This document shows, piece by piece, positions 40,372 to 50,271 of a stretch of DNA of 64,000 nt. The notes below the pieces were generated by a model that saw only the letters and a program-made list of their open reading frames with translations, was not told the origin of the DNA and did not search any database. Numbering within the stretch: the stretch's first letter is position 1; each line of letters starts with the position of its first letter. Made by a program: the position numbers and the translations under genes. Origin of the DNA: Metaphire vulgaris (taxonomy: Eukaryota; Annelida; Clitellata; Crassiclitellata; Megascolecidae); assembly GCA_018105865.1 (NCBI GenBank), contig JACLAT010000046.1:336501-400500 (forward strand). The letters run 5' to 3'.

Positions 40372-40680
40372 AAGTAAAAGTAAAATCCTTCCCGATCACT
40401 CATGGCTAACTTCAGGACTCATAAGGAGGCGCTGATCTCCGTTACCAAGGCCCTCAGCCAGGCGACTGGCGCAAGTTACATGATACGGGGCCAGTGTTCT
40501 CATGAAACGCGACTGTTTACTCCGCGGATTAATCCGCTACTCATTTGCCATCGCCATCTGGAGAAAGAAGGCTGAATCGACCTTAGGGCTCCTGCCAGAG
40601 TTGAACCCGCGACCTTCTGCTCCATCGTCCAGTGTTGTTATCACTCTGCTAACTTCTTGCCCCTGCCAACTTCCCACCTC
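40372..40680 (-). mobile_element. tRNA-derived SINE
   Basis: The minus-strand head (from about 40680) has GTTAGCAGAGTGATAAC as A box and TCGCGGGTTCAACTCTGGC as B box, resembling a Ser/Leu-type tRNA. A body follows, containing GGTAACGGAGATCAGCGCC, then a TTTTACTTTTAC tail near 40372-40388. The GGAGATCAGCGCC word also occurs in the 5S-headed SINE (near 48066), suggesting a shared central domain. Confidence 0.6.
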
Positions 40681-40960
40681 TGCTAATTACCCTATATTAT
40701 ATATAGTTCCCTGCTATATTACACCATGGTATAATGGTGCAATGGTGTAACTTGCTAATACTGGTAATGTCAGACTGGGTCGGAAAATGGCAATGCAATG
40801 CATAAATTTCGCAAAATTGACTTGCATTCTTAACAAAGTTGCTAGAAATGAGTGATTCATATGATATATTTGCTTTCGATAGCTTGTTTACTTTAACATG
40901 GATCATCGATTTCCGTTTGTATGGGATGTGAACTCTAAAATGTTGTACTTTTGTCACACC

Positions 40961-40962
<2 letters not shown>

Positions 40963-41024
<62 letters not shown>

Positions 41025-41038
41025 GAAAGATTATTATA

Positions 41039-41080
<42 letters not shown>
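40963..41080. repeat. (TA)n then (ATT)n microsatellites
   Basis: TA run to about 41020, then an ATT run from about 41040. Confidence 0.95.
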
Positions 41081-41081
<1 letters not shown>

Positions 41082-41157
41082 TACAACTTGTATTATTCAT
41101 TATTATTTTTAATATTTAATCCTTCTTAAACGTACGTTCTCAACCTTTATATTATAA

Positions 41158-41520
41158 AGTGCTAGCCATTCACACGTCTGCCAATACCATTCTCTGTAGT
41201 TTAAAATGTCCTCTAAAATGTCCAATTTACGCATTAGAGAATGTCACAGGCAAAATTCTGAATGCCAAGCACTTTTGATCTACAAGAGACAGTGCCCTAA
41301 TTTTTGAAAAAACTTGATTAGCAGGTGCTCTTCACTTCCCCGTCAAAAGTTCTAGCCATTCACACGTCTGCCAATACCATTCGCTGTAGTTTAAAAATGT
41401 CCTTTAAAATGTCCAATTTACGCATTAGAGAATACCACAGGCGAAATTCTGAATGCCAAGCACTTTTGATATAAAACTACAGAGAATGGTAATGGCAGAC
41501 GTGTGAATGGCTAGTACTTT
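41158..41520. repeat. Direct repeat pair plus an inverted partial copy
   Basis: About 120 bp starting GCTAGCCATTCACACGTCTG is repeated at 41345-41470. A shorter inverted copy (CAGACGTGTGAATGGCTAG) lies at 41472-41512. No coding potential. Confidence 0.85.
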
Positions 41521-41839
41521 TGATTTCCCTACCCTATCCCACGGTGTACCCCAGGTCCTACCCCTAGGGGTATCCGTACCCTTAAGTTTATTCGAATGCC
41601 TCTGGACAGAATGTTACTAAATTATAAGAAGTGTCAATGTTCCAAATTTCATGCTTTTATCCACAAAATGAACAATCACACGGCTTATCAACTGTACTAG
41701 CCTAGAATAAACACTGATCGTCATCATGACATAATAGCCATCGTGTCAGCATCATCATCGTCAATATCCGTATCGAAATAATTGTCATCATATCCGCCAT
41801 CATCGTGGTCAGCATCTTCGCTTTATTGTCAATCGCCGT

Positions 41840-41863
41840 TATCATCATCACCATCATCATCAC

Positions 41864-41915
<52 letters not shown>

Positions 41916-41990
41916 GTCATCATCATCATCATCATCATCATATTCATCATATTCATCATCATCATCACCGCCACCATCATCATCATCATA
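41840..41990. repeat. (ATC)n microsatellite with variants
   Basis: ATC run with some CCG and TTC interruptions. Long serine, methionine and isoleucine frames through it are artefacts. One minus frame encodes an Asp-rich run that ends at a stop near 41834. Confidence 0.9.
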
Positions 41991-42014
41991 ATCCTCATCA
42001 ACTCATTACTGTAG

Positions 42015-42411
42015 TCATCTGAAATTGAGTGTAATCATCTCCGTCTGCTCACTGTACCAAACAGGAACATTGGCTGCAAAAGCAAACAACATTGTTTCGT
42101 CAAGGAGGAAGACCGCAGTTAAGACATTAGTAAGGGATATTAGAATTGATGACACGTAAACGATGACTAATAAGTAATGCAAATATAAATAATCAAATAC
42201 CAAATACTAATAATCAGTTACATGTAAATGGTGAGAGTAATTGTAGCCTCACGAACTACGTTAATTTTTTATTAGCCTACATTATCAGCTGACGGTTGCT
42301 ACAAATGAGCTCAACATTCGAGTTTCAGACGTGGCTGAATTTAAAAAAGCACAATGTGATGTGTTTACCTTCCAGTGTCACAATAAGAGCCGAGATGAAG
42401 ACGATCTTCAT
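42015..42411 (-). CDS. Candidate small secreted peptide, two exons
   Basis: Exon 1 (42411-42369) encodes MKIVFISALIVTLE, a compact signal peptide, and ends at a good donor G|GTAAAC. Exon 2 starts at 42073 after a strong TTTGCTTTTGCAG acceptor. In the joined frame it gives ANVPVWYSEQTEMITLNFR and a stop at 42015, 33 residues in all. A TATAAAAG box lies 64-71 bases upstream of the ATG. TATA box, signal peptide and splice sites together argue for a real gene. However, exon 2 may use another donor and continue further left, so the product is uncertain. No family recognised. Confidence 0.45.
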
Positions 42412-42474
42412 GTTCTGATGCAGCTTCGTTCTTCAAAGTCCTTCAAGTGAACGTCTAATAGGGCCTAAATGCTG

Positions 42475-42482
42475 CTTTTATA
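42475..42482 (-). promoter_or_regulatory. TATA box TATAAAAG
   Basis: Minus-strand GCTATAAAAGCAGC, placing transcription start about 30 bases downstream, just ahead of the signal-peptide ATG at 42411. Confidence 0.6.
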
Positions 42483-42489
42483 GCTTTCT

Positions 42490-42965
42490 GTCTCCATAGA
42501 GGAATATGAAAATCGAGAAAGATAAAATTAGTTGTTATGGAATAAAAATTATAGGCTAAACTGATGAAATGTGAAGCCCTTATGCATAGGCCTACATCTT
42601 AAAGGTCTTGCTTTTTTATTATCTTCTTTTTTTCAAATACAGTAAATGCATGGCTTCTCTCTGCGATGTCAGAATAATATGCGACTTTGTGTTCTGTTCT
42701 GAATGTCAAGAGAATTTATGACAGTTATCTAAAAACGACGATTTTCTATAGAAATTCAGATGTCTATTTATAATATAAGAATCAAAACATTCTTGTGTGT
42801 TGTGTTTGTTTATAGACGCGTCCGTATCAAAGATTCTTTAGGCAACTATCGGGATTCCAGGATCCCTTAGGTTAATCTTGTTTGTTTCCTTATACTCATG
42901 GTAATGTCAGTTGTCTTTATTTACTTTGAACATGTTATTGTCCTTCTTATTTTTCTACTTTAATT
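42490..42965. other. Non-coding stretch
   Basis: Upstream of the candidate secreted-peptide promoter. Nothing recognised. A short (TA)n lies at 42972-42993. Confidence 0.4.
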
Positions 42966-43134
42966 AAGTATTATATATATATATATATATATATGTCTGT
43001 CACTCTGCAGCGATTTAACGCCATTGCTTTTCGAGGAACTTTTCCAGACCTCGAACCGGACGAGAGTTAGCCACACAATTTATTAATGTTTCCGGACACT
43101 TTTTTCATAAGACCTTCGGGAATGAAGTACCGAG

Positions 43135-43138
<4 letters not shown>

Positions 43139-43201
<63 letters not shown>
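43139..43201. repeat. (TA)n microsatellite
   Basis: Pure dinucleotide run. Confidence 0.95.
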
Positions 43202-43206
<5 letters not shown>

Positions 43207-43289
43207 GTTTATAATCGGATTGATGATTACTGTATGCTTTTGAAATAAACTCAAACTGAAACCTCTAATTTAAACAGCACAAATCGCAT

Positions 43290-44019
43290 AAATAGAAGTA
43301 CAGTTGTATGTATAAATACAACTTGACAATAAATTTGATAAATCTGAAGTCATGGATATGTTATATTGAATGTTTATGTTAGTTGCAGGTGTATTTTATT
43401 TTAATGTTTTACTTAATATTATTTCTGTGGCGTCTGTCTCAGCCATGTGCGAATAGAGTTGCTTATTGTCACGGGAGTTTTCGGAAGTAGGCCTACTGTG
43501 CATAACACTGTACATTGCTGATAAAGAGTTATTAGGTCTATATTTAGAAATAGGCCTAAGTTCTTTCAAACTATAAGGACAATCCGTGCAGCAAAAGCCA
43601 ACGAGATGCGTTCTATGTCTAGTTTAGAAGGAAATTATTAGTTCGCTATAGATGATCTGACAGATGAGAATATTAGATCTACACTAGAATGTGCACGCTT
43701 AACAGTTGTGGCTCTAGTTTCGTTAAATAGAAGTACAGCTGACGATAAATTTGATAAATCTGAAGTCGTGGATATGTTAGTTTTGAATGTCTATGATAGT
43801 TGAACGTGCATTTTACTGTAATATTTGTACTTAGTATTATTTCTGTGACGTACGTCTGGCCTTAAACACATCTCTTTGACTTGGCATAGGCCTATCCCCC
43901 TTAGATTGCTCTCCCGACGTTTCGGACTGATCTTCTGGCTTGACCTGGCTCTAATGCTAGTTGGATTTGGTGCGCCATCGGCTGATGCCCTGGGCATTAT
44001 GATAGTGGCGCTATAGAAG

Positions 44020-44051
<32 letters not shown>

Positions 44052-44165
44052 CTCAGTTATGTGGGAATAAATATAAGTTGTTTATTGCCATAGGATTTTT
44101 AGGAAATGCTGTGCATAATACATTACATTTAGAAATAATACAGCAAAAGCCAACAAGATTCGTTT
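43290..44165. repeat. Tandem duplication, about 435 bp unit
   Basis: 43290-43620 and 43725-44165 share AAATAGAAGTACAG, TAAATTTGATAAATCTGAAG, ATTATTTCTGTG and CAGCAAAAGCCAAC in order. The second copy is interrupted by a LINE tail at 43858-44051. The first shows the uninterrupted site near 43430. Confidence 0.8.
43858..44051 (+). mobile_element. LINE 3' end with (TTGA)n tail
   Basis: It contains TGGATTTGGTGCGCCATCGG, CATTATGATAGTGGCGCTAT and AGAAGTTGATTGATTG. This matches the 3' untranslated end of the 2A LINE (51542-51660 minus) and of the copy at 62185-62640. A 5'-truncated insertion. Confidence 0.88.
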
Positions 44166-44689
44166 CAACGTTCATTCCCTTCGTGCGTTTTAAAATCATT
44201 CTCCTTTTGAAATAACATCTGATTCTGCCCTTGCATGGCATCTCATGTTTCCATACTTTCATTGCTTACGAAAATAATCTATTTATAGGCCTACGTGTGT
44301 ATTTTTCAGCATTAGCCGTTTTAAATTCATGTATACATTAACGTTATCTCTCCACTTTCATGGGCAACAATTACAGTTCCAACACCATAACGAGTTTAAA
44401 ATGCGTATTTCATCATGATCTGTTTGCGTTATTCAGTGGTCTTATCGTATCCCGTGCTGGTTGCCTATTCTTAGAATGGTACGTCTAATTTTACGGGGAT
44501 TTCCAACTGTCTCATTGGAACACGTGACGTGCTACGCACAAACTATGGGCAGCGAAAGCATTCATAATTCCTTACTTCAATAGACTTCATTCTACTCTCG
44601 GCCATTCTCGGCCTTGAATTATTTATCTATTATTATTATACCCTTCTTTTAACTAATATCTAACCTAAATCTGTATTCTTAATTCGCAG

Positions 44690-45205
44690 ATTTCTTCTTC
44701 TTCTAATTGCCCTGTCGGTTGACTGCGTCGGCGACCATGGACCTCCAGTGTTTATTCTAGGCCTTCTTAGAGGGGAATCCCCCCAAAGTTTGAAAATCCC
44801 CCCCCCCAAATTTTTTTAGATGTTGGCTGGGGGAATGGAAATCCCCCGAAACGTGTGGAAACTCAAACCGTGTCCCCCCAAACATTTCAAAATCCCCCTC
44901 AATGTCAAAAGGGCTAGAATAAACACTGATGGTCCTCCAATTCCGTCTGTCTTCTGTTGCATAGACGTGATCAATTGTTCCGTAGTTTCCTCTCTGTGAA
45001 TAGCATAAACAGCCCAGATAGTGTATCCCTTGTCATCCTCTGTCCGTTTTCCTTCATTCATTCCTCTTGCAACAAGCTTCTCTATTTCATCTTTCCTCAT
45101 TACTACTTTCTTCAGGTGCTCTGTCCAAAGACAGGTCCATACTCCAACGTCGCCACTCCTCTCTATCTTCGATTTTAATTTTCGCTTCTTTTCTGGAAAA
45201 AATTA
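44690..45205 (-). pseudogene. LINE C-terminal remnant with GAA-type tail, split by a MITE
   Basis: The minus strand reads MRKDEIEKLVARG and a GKRTEDDKGYTIW stretch, then, after the MITE, WRSMVADAVNRQGN, a stop and AAGAAGAAGAAA. Same family as 12690-13352. 44746-44928 is a MITE inserted in this tail. Confidence 0.75.
44746..44928. mobile_element. hAT MITE (CAGTGTTTATTCTAG family)
   Basis: The ends CAGTGTTTATTCTAG and CTAGAATAAACACTG are perfect inverted repeats. The flanks ATGGACCT (44737-44744) and ATGGTCCT (44929-44936) are a one-mismatch 8 bp duplication with one extra C at the left. Confidence 0.88.
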
Positions 45206-45249
45206 GGCCTATCATCTTAATCACTAATATCAACTTTATATTCTCTGGA

Positions 45250-45425
45250 TTATATCCAACAGTCGTCTGTAAAGATAAACTTCACAGTCTATTTTACAAA
45301 GCTGTAGAAGAGCCAGGAAAACTAGGATTAGAAATAAATCACAAAAAACACAGTCAATGATAATTTCCAAAACGAAAGGAAACCCTATCTGCCAAGTATA
45401 TGTCATTCACCAAAGCGCATACTTT
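45250..45425 (+). pseudogene. Short reverse transcriptase remnant
   Basis: The plus frame has EEPGKLGLEINHKK followed after a frame change by SMIISKTKGNP, resembling the LINE thumb motif (GLxINxKKTKxM). Very short; low confidence. Confidence 0.4.
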
Positions 45426-45588
45426 GCTCACCCAGAGAATCTACCCCTTGCTACGATTACGGACCATCGACCATGCATTCGGGAGCTGGGTCTACGACGA
45501 CGAGTGATGGAGTCCAGAGCAGTGGATCCCAGTGGACAGATACGGAGATTCAAGGTTTCCGCAAAACTCAACTTGGACGCCGTCGATT

Positions 45589-45783
45589 CAGTGGCGGCTC
45601 TAGGATTTGGCAAGGGGGTGGGGCGTTGGGGTGGAAACTTCTAATCATGGGATCAAGCAACCATTTGTTGTTTAATGTATGTAGCATTAAGTATAGGGTC
45701 CCAACTGGTGGGGCACTAGAGGATGCAGGCACTCAATAGGGGGGCACGGGCCTTTCTGCCCCCCCCCGGTGGAGCCGCCACTG
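45589..45783. mobile_element. hAT MITE (CAGTGGCGGCTCCA family)
   Basis: The ends CAGTGGCGGCTCTAGGATTT and GGTGGAGCCGCCACTG are inverted repeats. The flanks CGTCGATT and CGTCGTCT are a degraded 8 bp duplication. Confidence 0.85.
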
Positions 45784-46023
45784 CGTCGTCTATTACTTCG
45801 ATATGATCGACTGAGCAGTCTGTCCTATCTCGGAGCCTCCCGTAGTCAAGGCACTGACAAACGCTGCGCTCAGGGATCTCAACGGTGACTCCAACCGCCA
45901 GCTTCCAAGTATTCCTCTGCCCCCCCCCCACACACACACACACGCGCTGCGGAAAGGCACGCGGAGCTGGTGACCGAGGTGGCGAAAGCTGTTTTTGGAC
46001 AGAAATCGCGAGATGGCTTCATC

Positions 46024-46208
46024 CAGTGTTTATTCTAGCCCCCTTGACATTGAAATGTTTGGGGGGCAAGGTTTGAGTTTCCACACATTTGGGGGGGGGG
46101 TGGAATTTCCATTCCCCCAGCCAACATCTAAAAAAAATTTGGGGGAGGGAATTTTCAAACTTGGAGGGGGGGGAAATTCCCCCCTAAGAAGGCCTAGAAT
46201 AAACACTG
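46024..46208. mobile_element. hAT MITE (CAGTGTTTATTCTAG family)
   Basis: The perfect ends CAGTGTTTATTCTAG and CTAGAATAAACACTG have a perfect 8 bp duplication GCTTCATC (46016-46023 and 46209-46216). Its interior shares ACACATTTGGGGGG and TTCCATTCCCCCAGCCAACA words with the 44746 copy. Confidence 0.94.
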
Positions 46209-46299
46209 GCTTCATCCGTGAACGTTTCATGGCTCCACTAAGTGAAGAGTCTGAGACGGAACATGACTTCTCTCACCACACCGTGTAACTGTTTATAAC

Positions 46300-47090
46300 G
46301 TTGAAATCAAGACACACTGTAGTAGGCTAATCAAAGCAAGAACGGCGACATTCCGAAGCACGCAGAGACACGTGCCAGCAGCCAAAATGGCGCTACCGGA
46401 AGTATTCATCATAATGACTCCAAAAGAAAGTTATTTAAAGTTATTCGCTTTAAGTTATTTATTATTTAAAGTTGCTTAGGTTGAACTATTAAATATGCGA
46501 AGTTATTTAGGTTAAGCTATTTTTGTATAAAGTTATTTAGGTTACGCTATTTATTACTTAAAGATATTCAAAGGTAAAAACTCCTGGGACATATATTGGT
46601 TCGTTCTAATCCCCAATGACGAGAACACGTCGACCATTGGAATGTAAGCCCTCAATCCCTAAGATAAGTCAAACATTGATAATTAATATTTTAAAAAAAC
46701 TTGATTTTGGTTCGAGAAAGCAGTGACTCAGACTAGAATCATTCAAAATGTTTGAGTCGTTGGATTTTGCTGTAGATTTTAAATTATCGCTACTTATCTC
46801 TAGTAATTTATTATCTTAATCACTAATATCAGCTTTAAATATTCTTGATAATATAGGTATGCTATCGTTCGATCCGCTGTACATAAAGACGAAAGATAGC
46901 GGGTTATTATTAATAGTTTGCAGGTGTTTCATAAGATAAACAGTGGTAATATTTATCTCTATGAACTGTATAGTCTACGGTCCTAAACAACGCCACGGTC
47001 TAAGAACACCACTTTCGGAGGTGGATCATGGGACGAATTAGCAGAATGGCAGTGGCAGGGAGAGGGAAAGATGGGAAGGGAGGAGAGTTG
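46300..47090. other. Non-coding stretch with AAGTTATTTAGGTT repeats
   Basis: 46425-46570 is an imperfect tandem array of AAGTTATTTAGGTTA-like units. The rest shows nothing recognisable. A block at 46815-46860 resembles 45215-45250. Confidence 0.5.
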
Positions 47091-47096
47091 TTATAT

Positions 47097-47111
47097 TATT
47101 ATTATATACTA

Positions 47112-47146
<35 letters not shown>

Positions 47147-47319
47147 GTAGTAGTAGTAGTAGTAGTAGCAGTAGTAGTAGCAGTAGTAGCAGCAGTAGCA
47201 GCAGTAGTAGTAGCAGTAGTAGCAGTAGTAGCAGCAGTAGCAGTAGCAGTAGCAGCAGCAGTGGTAGCAGCAGTAGCAGTAGCAGCAGTAGTAGTAGCAG
47301 TAGTAGCAGTAGCAGTAGC

Positions 47320-47365
<46 letters not shown>
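47097..47365. repeat. (ATT)n then (AGT/AGC)n array
   Basis: ATT run to about 47145, then mixed AGT and AGC triplets to 47365. All long poly-Ser, poly-Leu or poly-Tyr frames here are artefacts of the triplet. Confidence 0.95.
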
Positions 47366-47546
47366 TATCACGAATCACGTATATATTACGTCACTCGAGC
47401 GAATCTTCTTTAGTGTAGGCCTAAAGGCGGCAATCGATAATTCTACCTGCCAGACAGTTATTTATATAAAAGGTAACTGCACACAGACAGTTTAGACGAT
47501 CGCCGTCGTTGAAACGGAACATCTTCAGATAGAAGTATCAATTTGG

Positions 47547-48095
47547 CGTTGTGCGACCGGTCCTTGTCAGAACACCGAAACCAAGCAACGTCGACCTCGG
47601 TTAGTACCTGGCTGGGTGACCATCGCGGTATCTAGTCGTGGTGGTGCCGGCGGCCAACCAAGACGTTCATCGATTAGTCGTTGTCGGTAACACCGTTAAG
47701 CTGCGAAGGTAAAACGCTGGTCTAGAGAAATAAGTGGCATCCAACCCTAAGTCAATTGCATTAGACACCTGTGTCGCTGCTTGCAGGGCCAGCTTGACGT
47801 TTTGCGGGTCTCTGGGTGAGATATAGGTTAGGGTCAGTGCGAAGCCCTGAGCGAGATAGGGTTAGGGTCAGTGACAAGCAAAAAAGTGCGTCGACAATCG
47901 CGAGGCCCCCGGCGTACGCAATAAAATTGTGACAAGCAAAAATAAGGTCGTCAACAATCGAGAGACCCTTCGAAGACTTTGCGCGGGGCCTCTAGAGGAG
48001 CGGGGCCCTGGGCAAAGGCCCGGTTTGCCCAGGCTTAAGGCCGGCCCTGGCTGCTTGCCTAGTACCCGGAGATCAGCGCCGGATCCTATGCTCGT
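47547..48095 (+). mobile_element. 5S rRNA-derived SINE (or 5S pseudogene), split by a MITE
   Basis: 47547-47652 reads as diverged 5S rRNA: CACCGAAACCAAGCAACGTC (5S: CACCGAAGTCAAGCAGCGTC), TCGGTTAGTACCTGGCTGGG, TGACCATCGCGGTAT. The internal control regions of the 5S gene are thus recognisable. A non-5S body follows, resuming after the MITE (48050) with GGAGATCAGCGCC, a word shared with the tRNA-type SINE. This is the layout of 5S-headed (SINE3-type) SINEs. Substitutions exclude a working 5S gene. Confidence 0.65.
47784..48049. mobile_element. hAT MITE (CAGGGCCRGC family) in the SINE
   Basis: The ends CAGGGCCAGCTTGA and TTAAGGCCGGCCCTG are inverted repeats with a perfect 8 bp duplication GCTGCTTG (47776-47783 and 48050-48057). 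Confidence 0.9.
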
Positions 48096-48314
48096 TCGAC
48101 AACGTTAACAGAAATTCAGCGCAGTCTACGAATCTACCGCTTGAACAACCAAAACTTTTATCTATCTCAGTCAACGTCCTATCTCTTTCACTCACTACTC
48201 TAGCTCGAAGGGCGAAAGGACTCGCGCTCTTTTCCCTCCCCTTCTCTTCCCCAAAACGCTTGTGGCGACGCCACGTGAATATCCGATATATTACCAGCAG
48301 GTGGCGCCCTTGTG

Positions 48315-48536
48315 TGAGTAGTAGTAGTAGTAGCAGTAGCAGTAGTAGCAGTAGTAGTAGTAGCAGTAGTAGTAGCAGTAGTAGCAGCAGTAGTAGTAGT
48401 GGCAGCAGTAGTAGCAGTGGTGGTGGTAACATAACAGCAGTGGCAGCAGCAGTGGCAGCAGCAGTGGTGGTGGTGGTGGCAGTGGTGGCAGCAGTGGTGG
48501 TGGTGCAGTGGTGGCAGCAGCAGGTGGTGGTGGTGG

Positions 48537-48582
<46 letters not shown>

Positions 48583-48712
48583 GGCAGCAGTGGCAGTGGC
48601 AGCAGCAGCAGCAGCAGTAGCAGCAGTAGCAGCAGTAGCAGTAGTAGCAGTAGTAGCAGTAGTAGTAGTAGTAGTAGTAGTAGTAAGTAGCAGCAGCAGC
48701 AGTACAACTGCT
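48315..48712. repeat. 400 bp (AGT/AGC/GGT)n array
   Basis: Mixed AGT, AGC, GGC and GGT triplets. It is open in several frames on both strands for up to 245 codons (poly-Ser, poly-Ala, poly-Leu, poly-Thr), which follows from the triplet and is no evidence of coding. It ends about 30 bp before the cysteine-rich peptide gene. Confidence 0.95.
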
Positions 48713-48743
48713 ACTACTTCTATTGCCAGAAAAACTCGAGACA

Positions 48744-48998
48744 ATGAAGAATGGAATGACTGCTGGGCCGACAATGACGCCCATGCTGGTCTTCCTGCTG
48801 GTTATTCTCGTTGGACTGCCGAGCGGTGAATGTTTTCCCGAGAGTGCTGAATGGTACAAGTGTTGCTGTCCGAAAAAATGCGGATGCCGAAAGCCGTGCT
48901 GGATTTGTCGAAACCCCATATACGTCTGCAACTGCAAAGACTGTTCCTGCTACTCTAATTGCAAGCAGTTCAAGCTCATTCAATTCATTAATTTTTAA
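48744..48998 (+). CDS. Secreted cysteine-rich peptide, 84 residues
   Basis: The ATG at 48744 has an A at -3. The first 29 residues form a signal peptide with core MLVFLLVILVGLPSGE, cleaved near residues 28-30. The mature part is about 55 residues with 12 cysteines (40-42, 46, 48, 52, 55, 62, 64, 67, 69, 73), plus one at 30 next to the cleavage site. The CCC start and repeated CxC and CxxC spacing suggest a small disulfide-knotted or metal-binding extracellular peptide. A short tail, KQFKLIQFINF, follows. Small Cys-rich secreted peptides include antimicrobials, venom components and adhesive or matrix proteins; I recognise none of these here. CTTCTATTGCCAG just upstream could be a splice acceptor for a 5' leader exon. 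An ATTAAA lies near 49032. No homologue nearby. Confidence 0.68.
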   Translation: MKNGMTAGPTMTPMLVFLLVILVGLPSGECFPESAEWYKCCCPKKCGCRKPCWICRNPIYVCNCKDCSCYSNCKQFKLIQFINF

Positions 48999-49029
48999 CA
49001 ATTTATTTCATTAGTTTGTGAAGTTTAGA

Positions 49030-50060
49030 ATTAAATCGTTGGTTATCACATCAAGCAGTTTCAAACTCCTTTAATTTTGTAGACTAATGTTCAACAGAAT
49101 TTATTAATCGTCAAAATTTATCATTCTCTGATGCTCAAAATGTCTGCCTTATCTTTTGTTATCATTGCAGGCAGTACAACTCACTAAATTTCTAACGTTT
49201 AATGCATTTTATACATCGTCCAAATTTATCATTCTATGAAGTTAAAATCTCTACTTCATTGTTGGCTGTCACTGCCTACATTTATTTGGATTGCAGAGGG
49301 AAATGAGCAACTGTCCTGATTGAGATCCAATAGATACAGATCAAACATCTTAAGTTAATTAAGTACAAAATGTGGCATCAATTTTTCAAGAGGATGGCAA
49401 TGAAAGGTCGGATGACTCCCACCCTAATAATTTTGACGTCCATCGGGAGTCAACCTCGACCAGTGATTCCAACCTTACCCCTTCCACAAATGGAACAATT
49501 TGCCCGCCATGATCCAGGCCTTCAGCTTCGTTCGTAGAATAATCAATTTTTGTCCGGAAAAGCAGACCAACATTTTTTTCTTAAAATACAACTAAACCAA
49601 ATTTTGATGCAGTGGTGTTTGCTTTCTAAAAAGTAAGAACGTTTCTCAGTCAATTTATAGGCATTAAGAATAATCACTAGGCCTATTTCCTAGAGATTTC
49701 ATGTTTCAGTGTGATCTACTGTCTTTATCCAGGACGAAAACGATCGCTATCGAGATAGAATTGTGCAGTGCTTCACATACATTAGGTTAGACATGCCTAT
49801 AACTATGGTTTTAACTGTTCGTAGCTAAATATCTGTAGCATCTTTTAGAACTGGATCAACATTTTAGGACCGTTCATATTAGAATCAATTGACGCAACCA
49901 CCGGGAACCGGTTCCCTATTCGAATCTAGACCTGTCTTGAAATTCGCCCAAAACCTATGAGTTGTTGGGGGGCGGCGTTAGGGGGGTAGTATTAGATCGA
50001 GTAAAAGGCAGCAGAGAGCAGGCCTTAAAGCGTCTGAGACGACGACGTTTTTGCTCGTAA
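49030..50060. other. Non-coding stretch after the Cys-rich peptide gene
   Basis: No recognised gene. Three diverged repeats of a TTTAT[TA]CATTCT...AATTTATCATTCT pattern (49080-49250) may be old tandem copies of the gene's 3' region. Confidence 0.35.
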
Positions 50061-50113
50061 CGACTTTTGGTCCACCTATTCTGGAATCCTGCCTACGCAA
50101 CTACTACTACTAC

Positions 50114-50157
<44 letters not shown>

Positions 50158-50208
50158 ACGACTTTTGGTCCACCTATTCTGGAATCCTGCCTACGCAACT
50201 ACTACTAC

Positions 50209-50271
<63 letters not shown>

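Larger units (their letters stand above)
38291..40963 (+). mobile_element. DNA transposon of an unassigned family, copy 2
   Basis: The left end TAGGGTGTGACAAAAAGTTG and right end GTACTTTTGTCACACCTA are inverted repeats. Both ends sit in (TA)n, as if an element with a TA target had entered a TA microsatellite. Plus-strand coding remnants begin near 39235 (VHDVVKSFASEVIEIYNKAS) and end with the frame at 40013-40255. A hAT MITE and a SINE are nested inside. Structure, size and C-terminal motif match the 29472-32044 element. Confidence 0.75.

Noticed and set aside
41702..42014. Poly-Met, poly-Ser and poly-Ile ORFs over (ATC)n
   Set aside because: Microsatellite artefacts. The Asp-rich frame on the minus strand ends at a stop and has no supported link to the nearby signal-peptide exon.
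47071..47418. Poly-Ser, poly-Leu and poly-Tyr ORFs
   Set aside because: Translations of an (ATT/AGT/AGC)n microsatellite.
47547..47652. Functional 5S rRNA gene
   Set aside because: The 5S similarity is clear but substitutions are spread through conserved stem positions, there is no T-run terminator at the expected place, and a non-5S body follows.
48073..48937. ORFs of 233 and 245 codons (Leu/Thr/Ala/Tyr/Cys/His runs) and a 189-codon plus-strand ORF
   Set aside because: They exist only because the AGT/AGC/GGT triplet array is open in several frames on both strands. The flanking non-repeat residues match nothing, and the real small gene lies just outside on the plus strand.
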